From assembly GCA_947462335.1 (NCBI GenBank), contig OX381716.1, positions 4,150,438 through 4,214,437 of the forward strand: 64,000 nucleotides of DNA. Reading direction: 5' to 3'. Below, piece after piece: positions 1 to 8,400 of the stretch (position 1 is the stretch's first letter; the number at the start of each line of letters is the position of its first letter). The notes beneath the pieces were generated by a model, which was not told the DNA's origin, did not search any database, and saw only the letters and a program-made list of their open reading frames with translations. This stretch comes from Harmothoe impar. Its lineage: Eukaryota > Annelida > Polychaeta > Phyllodocida > Polynoidae. The position numbers and the translations under genes are program-made.

Positions 1-1397
1 TCTTCAGAGCAAATCTTAAACTCCACAGTACTGACTGAGCGCCCAATGTGACCAATTTTCATGGGATACTTTCAGGGGGTAAGGCCTAATTCTCAGTACT
101 GCCACTAACGCACTGCTAAATATAGACCTTGAATTTATATAAAAAACAATTCCCAGGTCATTAACCCAATTTTTGACTTCAGGGGGGGGGGGATCTCGGG
201 TCTTTTCTTCAGAGCCAATTATAGTGCCAAACGAAGTGTCTTGGCGAGAGGAGTTCAGAAATGTTCAATTTATCTCTCTATCATGTTTAGTTCCAGAGTT
301 AGGTGCATATTAGTGCCCTTTCCTCCCCCCCCCTGGTTTGATACATGTCCGACCTTAAACTCCACAGTACTGCCTCAGAAAGGTTATTAGAGTTGCCTGT
401 GCTTTAAAAGATGTAAATACCAGGTATTTAACACTCAGAAAGGTTAATAGAGCTGTCTGTGCTTTAATACATGTAAATACCCGGTAGTAAAGGCCATGGT
501 TCTTCAGAAATTAAAGTTCTTTTTCTGCCATTTTATATGTAAATTCTTATATTTTCCAGTGAACGTGAGCGGTACGAGCAGGAGTCGCACAGATGGGAGC
601 CATGGGAGCTGGAGTCGCGGGAGTCGCGGGATTCGCACGTGTAGGCGCTCCACAACACGTGTAGGGGCTCCATACCACGCCTAGGGGCTCCACAACATGG
701 CTAGGGGCCCCACAACACTCATACTAGCCCTTTAAATATGGACTTCATGAGAGGGAATTTCGGATACAAGTCGGGCGTGAAACCCATCTAGAAACTGTTC
801 CACATATCTAGGAAACTCATCCACATGTTTAGGAACTCTTCAACATGTGTATCTAAACTCATCAATGGGTCTAGAAACTCTATATCTAGGAATTCCACTA
901 GACATTTAGAAAGTCTAGGAACTCTTCAATATATTAATCTTCATCCAAGTCAATTAATTGCTGCCCTTTTAATTATTAATAAAATCAGTTTTTCATTATA
1001 ACAGAAGGAATTCCTTTGTTGTCATTTATAACCTCTATGTCATCAAGTAAACAAATTTCCTCACCAGCTTTGAAATAAATCCCAAACACACCTCCAAATG
1101 CCTAATGCGTTTCCAAACACAACCCCTTCCAAAATAGTTATACCAGTATCTTCTCAAACAAGTGAGGGCTAGCAAACAGATGGAATCTGTTTGCGCCCTC
1201 ACTTGTAACAAATACATAATAATATGAAAATGAAATTAACCTAGCACATGCGCATTGCATTACTTACGCTAGGACCCCTTGACTGTTCTGTATGATTATA
1301 GCGTTAAAAAACACGGTATGGCGGACTACACATTGATTAAATCCAATATTTTGAAATAACAACAGAAGTTTCACTATTAATTACTTAATGCATTTGT
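1..1397. other. Gene-free stretch with short degenerate repeats
   Basis: No coding region is supportable here. A unit of about 60 bp is tandemly duplicated at roughly 363-487 (CTCAGAAAGGTTA, later TACATGTAAATACC). Copies of GGGGCTCCACAACA lie at about 640-715. Variants of TCTAGAAACTC and CTAGGAACTC recur between 785 and 925. The small open frames at 496-684 and 1035-1217 have no recognisable domain and overlap these repeats, so I read them as chance. Confidence 0.5.
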
Positions 1398-1487
1398 GAT
1401 GAGATGAGATGAGCGATGAGGAATAAGTGTTCATACAATAAATGGCTAACACGTCGAAAACTATATTTTGAATAAAGAAAGGCTGGT

Positions 1488-2126
1488 TTACATGAAACAC
1501 GTTTTATAATTATTCTTTATCGCAATCTTAAAGGCACTAAGGCCTTCTATTTCAGTATACTCTGACTTTAGTTGATTCCATCTGCAAATGGCTCTATAAA
1601 ACGCACTACGTAAGACAATAGGTTTTAAACACCTAGGGACTGCCAGCCTCCGACCAACATTGCGTCTGGTGGGAAGGTTTCTATTATCGATATTAACATC
1701 TGATTGAGCTAGACTGTGAGCATAGTACAACAAGTGCATGTCCCTCCTGTCACTAAGGCTCTGACATTTTCCTTTAGTATGTAGTTCATCAGTCGTATAC
1801 TTTGAATTTTTTTCTAATTTGACATTATAAATAACACGTAGAGCTTTATTTTGTATTAATTGTAGCTCTCTATTTTCACCCAAATTATCCCTGTCCCAAA
1901 CATAATCAACATAATCGAAGGTCGGCAGTACCATACTCTTATAAACATCTAGCGCTACCACCTCCTCCACATAGCCCCTAACCCGTATGTGTTGGTACAA
2001 TCTGGTTCTGATATTATTCACAGTGTCCTTTCTATGTGCAACAAATTTAAGCTCAGGGTCCAAGACCAGGCACAAGTAGGGAAAAGTGCTAACATGTTCC
2101 AGGACATTATTATTAAGTGTAAATAC
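1488..2126 (-). pseudogene. C-terminal part of LINE ORF2, displaced by a frameshift
   Basis: This frame carries the reverse-transcriptase thumb and C-terminal region expected after YADD: LCLVLDPELKF, then an ELQLIQNKALR segment typical of CR1/L2-like ORF2 proteins, then a basic tail ending in CFM and a stop. It has no start of its own; the Met at 2075 is internal. It joins the upstream ORF2 if the homopolymer at 2127-2134 is one base off. That indel could be a real mutation or a sequencing error, since a run of eight identical bases is error-prone. Confidence 0.8.
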
Positions 2127-4330
2127 AGGGGGGGGTGTAAATTATTAAAATCACAATTAAAAGCCATCCATTTAGTCTTTTTTTCATTAACTGTAAGGCT
2201 ATTCCTGATACACCATGTGGAGAGCAAAGGCAACATGTTATGTAAAAGTACAGGGGAGGAGGCAGACATAACAGCGTCGTCGGCATATAACGTAATGTCA
2301 ATCTCACCAGCAATTTTTGGCAAACTGTTAATATAAATAGAAAAAAGTACAGGGCCTAAGACAGACCCCTGGGGAACACCATATGTAATATTAAGGTTAG
2401 TAGAAGTGATATCATTAGCTATGGTACATTGTTGTCGTTGGTTAAGATAACTATTGAAAAATTCACAAGTTTTTTTACTAAGTCCAAAAGCGTATAATTT
2501 TTTAATCATAATTTCGTGTGATATTGTATCAAAAGCTTTTTTATAATCGAGATATAGAGAGTAGGTTGGTTTATTATTAATAGCATTTCTTATGATTGTG
2601 TAAAGGTGTTCCCCAATGGCCGACTGAGTTGAGCGTCCCTTACGGTAGCCATGCTGCGTAGGGCACAACAGATGCTGTGTCGACATGTATTCTTGTAGTC
2701 TAACACATATAATTTTTTCTAAAATCTTCCCTGGTAGGGGTAACAGGCCAATCGGACGTAGGTCATTGACATCATGTGAGTTGCTTTTTTTATGTAAAGG
2801 CACAACAGTAGCATATTTCCATTTATCAGGAAAAGTGCTCGTGGATAAGCACTTATTATATAAAATAACAAACACATCAGGTATAGCCATGAAGGCGTCC
2901 TTTAAGATATTAGATTTCATATTTTTTATAGCAGAAGGCTTTTTACCATTAACATTCTTGGCTAGTTTTATAAAACTAATATGTGAGAGAGGAAAAAGAA
3001 GATCAGTATCAGGCACCGGGGTACCGTATGGGGCAGGTTCAACTTCACGTACAATAGGTAGTGTAGGTAGCGCATCAGCAAGTTTTCTACCAACATTGGC
3101 AAAAAAGGAATTTATATACTCAGCACAGTCACTAGGTGGTACAATAAGATTATTAGTATTATTTCTTAATTTAATGAGGGTTGAAGCTGTCTTATTAGGT
3201 AACAATTTTCTTATACCAAGCCAAAACTTATACGGGTCATCTCTTCTAAAGATCAACAATTTGCCAATCTCAACTTTCCTGCTATTAAACTGCATTGTTT
3301 CTACCCTACATCTATAGAAGTCTGAAATTCTCCAGTCATCCCTGCTCTGAGTGCGTCTGGCCTTTCTATATAGGTCATCTCGAGTTCTCATAGCAGCAAT
3401 AATGGGAGGTGTCAGCCAGTCGGGCGTGTATACCGGTAGCGTCAACCTCTTAACAGGGCACATGGTATCTAAGGCTTGTGATAATACGTTAGAAATACGC
3501 TCCCACATTACATTGGGATTGTCTATATTTAAAATGGTTTCCCAGTCTTTATCATTTAATACATTTTTATAGTTCAAGAAATCATATTTTTTATACGAGC
3601 GAGCTTTTACAACTTTTTTCGGAATTTTTGTTCTAATACATTTAAGAATCATATAAATGGGAATGTGATCTGATATGTGGAAGTTGACCACACCTGACTC
3701 CCAGACATTATGAACATTGGTGTAAATATGGTCAATAAGGGTGCCAGACTTTGGCCTGGTGGTGGTGTTAATCAGCTGGAAAACCTCATTATTAGTACAA
3801 AAGTTATTAACATCAGATTTCTTAATATCTTGTTCACAGAACAGATTGACGTTAAAGTCACCCATATATATAATCTTCCTATTTTTACTAACATTAACCT
3901 TTAATTCAGATAGTTTCGTATAAATTGCACCCATATCAACGTCCTTATCAGGCGGGCGGTAACAGACATAGATTTTATATTTAATGATACCAACTTCAAC
4001 ATCAACACACAGGATCTCATAATCCTTGTGTATAAAACAACCTTCCAGATCAGTAGACGCTACATAGCTGTCTCTCATATACAACATGATACCTCCAGCA
4101 GTTTTACTTCTTAGGGGAAACCTATCAAGCCTGAAGGACTGATAGCCCGGTACATGTAGTTCAGTGTTATTTACTGTGGGATTTAACCAGGTTTCAACTA
4201 CTCCTGTGAAATCAGCAGAATTAACAAGGGTAAATACATTTGCTCTCTTTTTTATGGCAACCATAGATCTAGCGTTTGTACATATAAATAGAAGGCCTTT
4301 TTTCGAGGCTATGTCATGTAACTCAGACAT
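2018..4330 (-). CDS. LINE ORF2: AP endonuclease plus reverse transcriptase (frameshifted near its 3' end)
   Basis: The longest open frame reaches 4357 only through a GTG; the first ATG is at 4330, giving about 770 residues. The N-terminal ~220 residues are an APE-type endonuclease: NARS near the start, ETWL, a GGI segment, YRPP, GDFN, IDHIY and SDH. The middle and C-terminal part is a LINE reverse transcriptase: LRPIGLLP, QHGYRKGRSTQ, DYKKAFD, GVPQGSVLGP and the catalytic YADD at about residues 682-685. Role: nicks target DNA and copies the LINE RNA by target-primed reverse transcription. The frame is lost near 2127-2134, a run of eight G on the plus strand. The residues read after that point are out of frame, and the true C terminus continues in the frame ending at 1488. 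Confidence 0.9.
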   Translation of the reverse strand: MSELHDIASKKGLLFICTNARSMVAIKKRANVFTLVNSADFTGVVETWLNPTVNNTELHVPGYQSFRLDRFPLRSKTAGGIMLYMRDSYVASTDLEGCFIHKDYEILCVDVEVGIIKYKIYVCYRPPDKDVDMGAIYTKLSELKVNVSKNRKIIYMGDFNVNLFCEQDIKKSDVNNFCTNNEVFQLINTTTRPKSGTLIDHIYTNVHNVWESGVVNFHISDHIPIYMILKCIRTKIPKKVVKARSYKKYDFLNYKNVLNDKDWETILNIDNPNVMWERISNVLSQALDTMCPVKRLTLPVYTPDWLTPPIIAAMRTRDDLYRKARRTQSRDDWRISDFYRCRVETMQFNSRKVEIGKLLIFRRDDPYKFWLGIRKLLPNKTASTLIKLRNNTNNLIVPPSDCAEYINSFFANVGRKLADALPTLPIVREVEPAPYGTPVPDTDLLFPLSHISFIKLAKNVNGKKPSAIKNMKSNILKDAFMAIPDVFVILYNKCLSTSTFPDKWKYATVVPLHKKSNSHDVNDLRPIGLLPLPGKILEKIICVRLQEYMSTQHLLCPTQHGYRKGRSTQSAIGEHLYTIIRNAINNKPTYSLYLDYKKAFDTISHEIMIKKLYAFGLSKKTCEFFNSYLNQRQQCTIANDITSTNLNITYGVPQGSVLGPVLFSIYINSLPKIAGEIDITLYADDAVMSASSPVLLHNMLPLLSTWCIRNSLTVNEKKTKWMAFNCDFNNLHPPLYLHLIIMSWNMLALFPTCAWSWTLSLNLLHIERTL

Positions 4331-4923
4331 TTTCTGAATAAATATTGTATATGACACCTAATGAGTGATATGAAATGATACCTAATGTGAGGTGATTGCA
4401 TTGTTTTTCCCAACATTTGTACCGTATGGCGAGAACTGGGTAGCGCGCTCTGACACATGTGCTAGTATGCAGGATTATAGTACCGGTATATTCATGATAT
4501 GTTTTAAACTGAGAAGTAACATATATATAATAACCTGAATCTTTGCTTATGTACATGAAATTAGTAAATGAAATAAAAAGTAGGTGGGTGTAGGTTAACA
4601 CGAGTATTGTTGATTTTAACAGGGGGTATTTTCAATCGCGTTTTGACCAGCTCTACACAGCTGCTAGAGAATCTATATATTTTGGACATATGCCAATTCT
4701 GAGTTGTGGTCAGTGCAGTGTAACGGGGTCAAAGTCGCTGCCTCTATAGGGTGATTATGTAAGGTACTACACTCCATTCAGACCTTACTGGCATAAACCC
4801 AATAGACAGACTGTTAAGCCCTTACTTTTTCCATGTCCATTTTGTGTATTTTACCAAAATAAATTTATCATTATGGCAGCAATTCTTAATTAAATAATAC
4901 CCTGTCTTTTGGTATAAAAGTTT

Positions 4924-6591
4924 TTAGGCATTAAAAGAAGAGTTCATGGCACCGGCTGGAGCCTTGGATTTCTTCTTTGAAGAGTTAACCACCAACATGA
5001 ACCTCTGGCGTAGCTTTGTCGTTTCCTGACTGACCCTCGACTTCTTCTCCACTGTTGAGACTATGGGGGCGGCTGCAGCCGGGGTGACAGAGGTACCTGC
5101 TACTGGAGTTGTGCTGGTGGGCGTGTCTAGCTTGAACGGTATCACATCAGTGTTCACGGTCGTTGGTGTGCCTTGAGCAGTGGTGGTAGGGGTGGTGAGA
5201 GCTGCTCCTACAGGGGTTGCCATTGTAGTGGTCGGTGGGGTGGAGGGCTGTGCAGTGGTCGTCGGGGTGGTAATGACTGCTACACTCACTGGCGTTGCTG
5301 GAAGGGTCGGGGTGGTGATGGGAGGAGTTTGCCTGTATTTAGCCATCAGGTGCTTTCGTGCCTTCATGAGCACCTCACCTCCTCTATTTTTGCCTCTGTA
5401 CTTCTGTTCTCTTAGGGCCTTCGACTTCAGACCTGCTCCAATACCCCAGTGTGGGCACGATGTGCATTCCAGTAGCAAACGAGCCTCAGAAGACAATAAT
5501 ACATTGAGTAGGTTGGGATTTTGCTCATACTTTTCAATGTTTAATGCCTCCAGCTGCTGTTCATCAATGGACTTCCATGTGGGACAGTCGATTGTTTTTG
5601 CAATGTTTTTAGCATCGATGGCTTCAAAGCAGTCCATAATCCTGTCAGCTTTCTCCTCAGCCTTAGCATACACTGCCTTCTTGTGCGCAAAGGCTTGTTC
5701 CACACAGTTATATGTGATGCCGTCTACCTGGAGCTCACAAGGGTAGAAGTTTGAGAGGGGGGCCATTTCTGACTGATACGCTACATACTGGTCAGTTATG
5801 ATCGTCTTAGCATTGGCGAGTTGGATCTTGTCTGGTAGGTCACCAATTGCGCTGTGCGGATAGTACCTTCCATTGTGAATAAGACCAGTCCCTCTAGGTT
5901 TGACATCAACACCCGCGTCAGAAGCGAGCCTTGCGATGGTGGAGATGTCTGTTTTCTGCTTGCGGATCTCGTGGTTGGCGTCCTCTGATATATAAACAGA
6001 TCCATACCCTGGCAGCTTATTCAACTTGCCTTTTAGAGCTAGTACAGCATCCCTACTGTTGGATTTCGTCATAACAATGACCATCTTTCTAGATGTGGTT
6101 GTGGGAGGGCCTTGTCTGTAGGCAATATCTATGTCATATCTATCAAAGCGTGGCTCTAGGGCAGTCAACATGTTGAAGGCAACATCCTTTGTGTCCTCAC
6201 CAGGGGTGAAGGGTATGCCTTCCACAATTAAGTTCTTACGTCTCAAAGTGTGGTCCAGTTGACTGATCATGCCATGGTGATTGTGGAGGTTACCTGTGTT
6301 CACTCGAGTCTGTCTCTGCGTTACCACCAGTTGGGCCTGAACGGACTCTAGGCTAGCTTTTAGCTCTGCGCGCTGTTTCTTCACAGTGGTCAGCTCGCCC
6401 TGGGTAAATTCAAGCGACTGCCTCAGCGTTTCATGTAGGTGCCTGGCTTCATCGCGTTCCCCTATCAGATAATCCAATGCCACTGTAACCTTTTGAGAGA
6501 TGCCGTCAGATCCTCCAGATCTTGTCCTATGTGCGCTAATGTCAACAAGGGCTAGCTCGGCTTCCCTCCTACTTGCTCTGATATCCGCCAT
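4924..6591 (-). CDS. LINE ORF1 protein with coiled coil, RNA-binding-like region and NADAR domain
   Basis: 555 residues from a true ATG (6591). Residues ~35-110 are heptad-rich and probably coiled coil. Residues ~115-215 resemble the RRM-like part of L1 ORF1 (RRKNLIVEGIP, then a basic stretch). Residues ~270-419 match the NADAR (YbiA/DUF1768) fold: APLSNFYPCEL, the conserved glutamate in NCVEQAFAHKK, HWGIGAG, and GKNRGGEVLMKAR at the end. Residues ~420-515 are a Thr/Pro-rich linker, followed by a basic C terminus. Known for the families: ORF1 proteins bind LINE RNA and form RNPs; NADAR enzymes are N-glycosidases acting on ADP-ribose-linked or riboflavin-pathway substrates. Inferred: the domain may act on ADP-ribosylated nucleic acid or protein met during retrotransposition. 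The frame is intact, with no stop over 1.6 kb. The NADAR call is confident; its activity is not. Confidence 0.85.
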   Translation of the reverse strand: MADIRASRREAELALVDISAHRTRSGGSDGISQKVTVALDYLIGERDEARHLHETLRQSLEFTQGELTTVKKQRAELKASLESVQAQLVVTQRQTRVNTGNLHNHHGMISQLDHTLRRKNLIVEGIPFTPGEDTKDVAFNMLTALEPRFDRYDIDIAYRQGPPTTTSRKMVIVMTKSNSRDAVLALKGKLNKLPGYGSVYISEDANHEIRKQKTDISTIARLASDAGVDVKPRGTGLIHNGRYYPHSAIGDLPDKIQLANAKTIITDQYVAYQSEMAPLSNFYPCELQVDGITYNCVEQAFAHKKAVYAKAEEKADRIMDCFEAIDAKNIAKTIDCPTWKSIDEQQLEALNIEKYEQNPNLLNVLLSSEARLLLECTSCPHWGIGAGLKSKALREQKYRGKNRGGEVLMKARKHLMAKYRQTPPITTPTLPATPVSVAVITTPTTTAQPSTPPTTTMATPVGAALTTPTTTAQGTPTTVNTDVIPFKLDTPTSTTPVAGTSVTPAAAAPIVSTVEKKSRVSQETTKLRQRFMLVVNSSKKKSKAPAGAMNSSFNA

Positions 6592-7398
6592 GTTGTTTTT
6601 TCACCAGCCGGTGTCAGGTCTCTCGGTATGGTCCAACAAGAACTTGCCAATGATATCCTTAATTAGTCCACTCATACAGTATAATTACCAGCAAATGGAT
6701 CCGGGTGCCTTTATGTTGCTCTCTGCCAAAGTAGATGTCACTACCTGCAGTCTTTGTGGTGAATATCCTCAGAAAAACACAGAGCGCGCACCTGGGACGT
6801 CTAGTTCTTGTTGGCCGCCATACCCCGGCTTGTGTATCCTACAATGAGTCAACAATGTTTGCACAGGTCTGTATTAGCCATATGGGCTATAAGGGCCGGC
6901 CCAGATTGTGCGAATAGTGTGATCGATAAAGTGTCTCCTACTCATATAGACAGTCAGTCTGGGCAGCCATACTACCCCACTCACTGTCAACCATAGGGAG
7001 GGGGCTGGGGGTGACAGGGGGAGACCATGGGGAGGGGGACTGAGGATCATATAGACAAAGTACACCATACACCACTACAGTAAACTTAGTGAGGTGATCG
7101 GCCGGTTGGTGATGGATGTAGGGTGTGTGGTGACACTGAATGCCTGCTATAGAGACTGGATGTGGACAGAAGAGAAAGAACTGGAGACAGAAGGAAGCAG
7201 TAGTACTGAGGAGATTAAGAGGGAAGCAGGGAGCAACCAGAAGGGGCAGGGGACAAAGAGGAAGGTAGTGCGCAACAGAGAGATCTAGGCATAGAATGAG
7301 GCAGTAGAGGGGTGATAGAGGGATGAAGGGTAGTGAATGGGGTTTAGAAAAGACCAAAGGAGCAATGCTGGAACCATGTGAGACTGGAAAGAAAATAG
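6592..7398. other. LINE 5' flank and spacer before the LTR element
   Basis: Up to about 6850 this is probably the LINE 5' untranslated region on the minus strand; the remainder is anonymous. A purine-rich segment at about 7150-7280 keeps a 64-codon frame open but shows only low-complexity K/E/G/R content. No gene is supported. The last four bases (7395-7398, ATAG) are the target duplication of the LTR element. Confidence 0.4.
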
Positions 7399-7722
7399 TG
7401 TAGAGTTCGTCTTTATGTAATTCGATTAAATAAGGACTCGAACTGCAGTTTTCATGTAGAGATGCAAGAAAACAGGGTTTATTAGTCGTTCACCTGTACA
7501 ACAATGCTAATCCTTGAAGTATATGAGGTTCGATCAATGTATGTTTAGCTTTCAAATAACTTTCTATATATCACACAGTCAGAGACCTGAGAAGGTCTGC
7601 CAGAGCAAGGGGGTGAGGACAGCTTATATACTGTCCGCTTCCGATAGGGGTGCCCCCTGGCTCTGGCCGCCCGAACTACCTTGTAGGCGTTCGACTATAA
7701 TACTAATATTAGTGTCCCTACA
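7399..7722 (-). repeat. 3' LTR of the Ty3/gypsy element
   Basis: A 324-bp LTR in element sense, with TG...CA ends. On the minus strand it holds a TATA box (TATATAAG, 7623-7630) and then AATAAA (7478-7483), the expected U3-R-U5 order. It differs from its partner by an indel near 7484-7492 and a few substitutions. Confidence 0.93.
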
Positions 7723-7735
7723 CCACCCCCCCCAG
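7723..7735 (-). other. Polypurine tract
   Basis: Immediately inside the 3' LTR the minus strand is G-rich (GGGGGGGG then TGG). This is the expected position and composition for the plus-strand DNA primer of reverse transcription. Confidence 0.75.
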
Positions 7736-8400
7736 ACATTACATACGCTTACCCTTTTAAATATATATACAATATAATATAAACTCATACAACTGAGTTT
7801 ATTATAGTAAAGCGTTATGTTACGTCGTGAACACAGTAGGGTATATAAAGATATACAAAACTAATATTATTTACATAGGTGGTAATACATCCGAACGGCT
7901 AGACACATTTCGAATTATTAAGGACACATGTATAGTATACATACAAACATATATAGATTAGCGACTAGAGCAACTTGACATCTCTCATGACTAAAAAAAC
8001 AGGAACAAAAAAATCTGAAGATCCGGGCAGCCATCCTAACCTTTTTCAACATTGGTTAGGCACGAAGTACCATCCTTTCGGAAGGACTCGGGTGTGTGGT
8101 GCTCTCCTCTTCAACAGCCGTCCTGTCCCAAACTGGACAGGCACGTTCATTCGAACGGGTTAGTGGTGCTCTCCTCTTCATTGTTCGTACTGCTGTCTCT
8201 GTTCCGGCTGAACAGACACGTTCTTTCGAACGGGTGATTGGTGCTCTCCTCTTCAGATGTTTGGCCACCGTATTCCTCCTGCGTACTCCAGTTACTGCTG
8301 TTCAAGGGTTCAGTAGACGTTCATACTACACTAACTCATTCTCTTTCGAATATCAAATCACTCATATTTTCTCACTCTCGAATAGTGGGCTCACCCTTCC
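7736..8400 (-). repeat. 3' untranslated part of the LTR element with short internal repeats
   Basis: Non-coding between the extra ORF and the polypurine tract. A unit of about 67-72 bp beginning GGTGCTCTCCTCTTCA and ending TTCGAACGGGTTAGT is repeated between about 8096 and 8260 (two full units and one partial). The small open frames here follow the repeats. Confidence 0.55.

Larger units (their letters stand above)
1398..6850 (-). mobile_element. Non-LTR retrotransposon (LINE), CR1/L2-like, nearly complete
   Basis: Two ORFs lie in order on the minus strand: ORF1 (6591-4924), then an endonuclease/reverse-transcriptase ORF2 (4330 down to about 1488). There is no LTR. The 3' end on the minus strand runs about 80 bp past the ORF2 stop and closes in a short TCATC-type repeat (GATGA copies at 1398-1420 on the plus strand), as in LINE clades with microsatellite tails. 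An APE-type endonuclease at the N terminus without a C-terminal RNase H points to the CR1/L2/Jockey side of the tree; this clade call is inference. The 5' boundary is not sharply visible and is set near 6850. One frameshift in ORF2 is the only clear break seen. Confidence 0.85.

Noticed and set aside
4328..4357. GTG start of LINE ORF2 at 4357
   Set aside because: Nuclear genes normally start at ATG; the ATG at 4330 precedes the endonuclease domain. The same logic moves the start of gag from 17166 to 17148 and of the extra ORF from 11313 to 11301.
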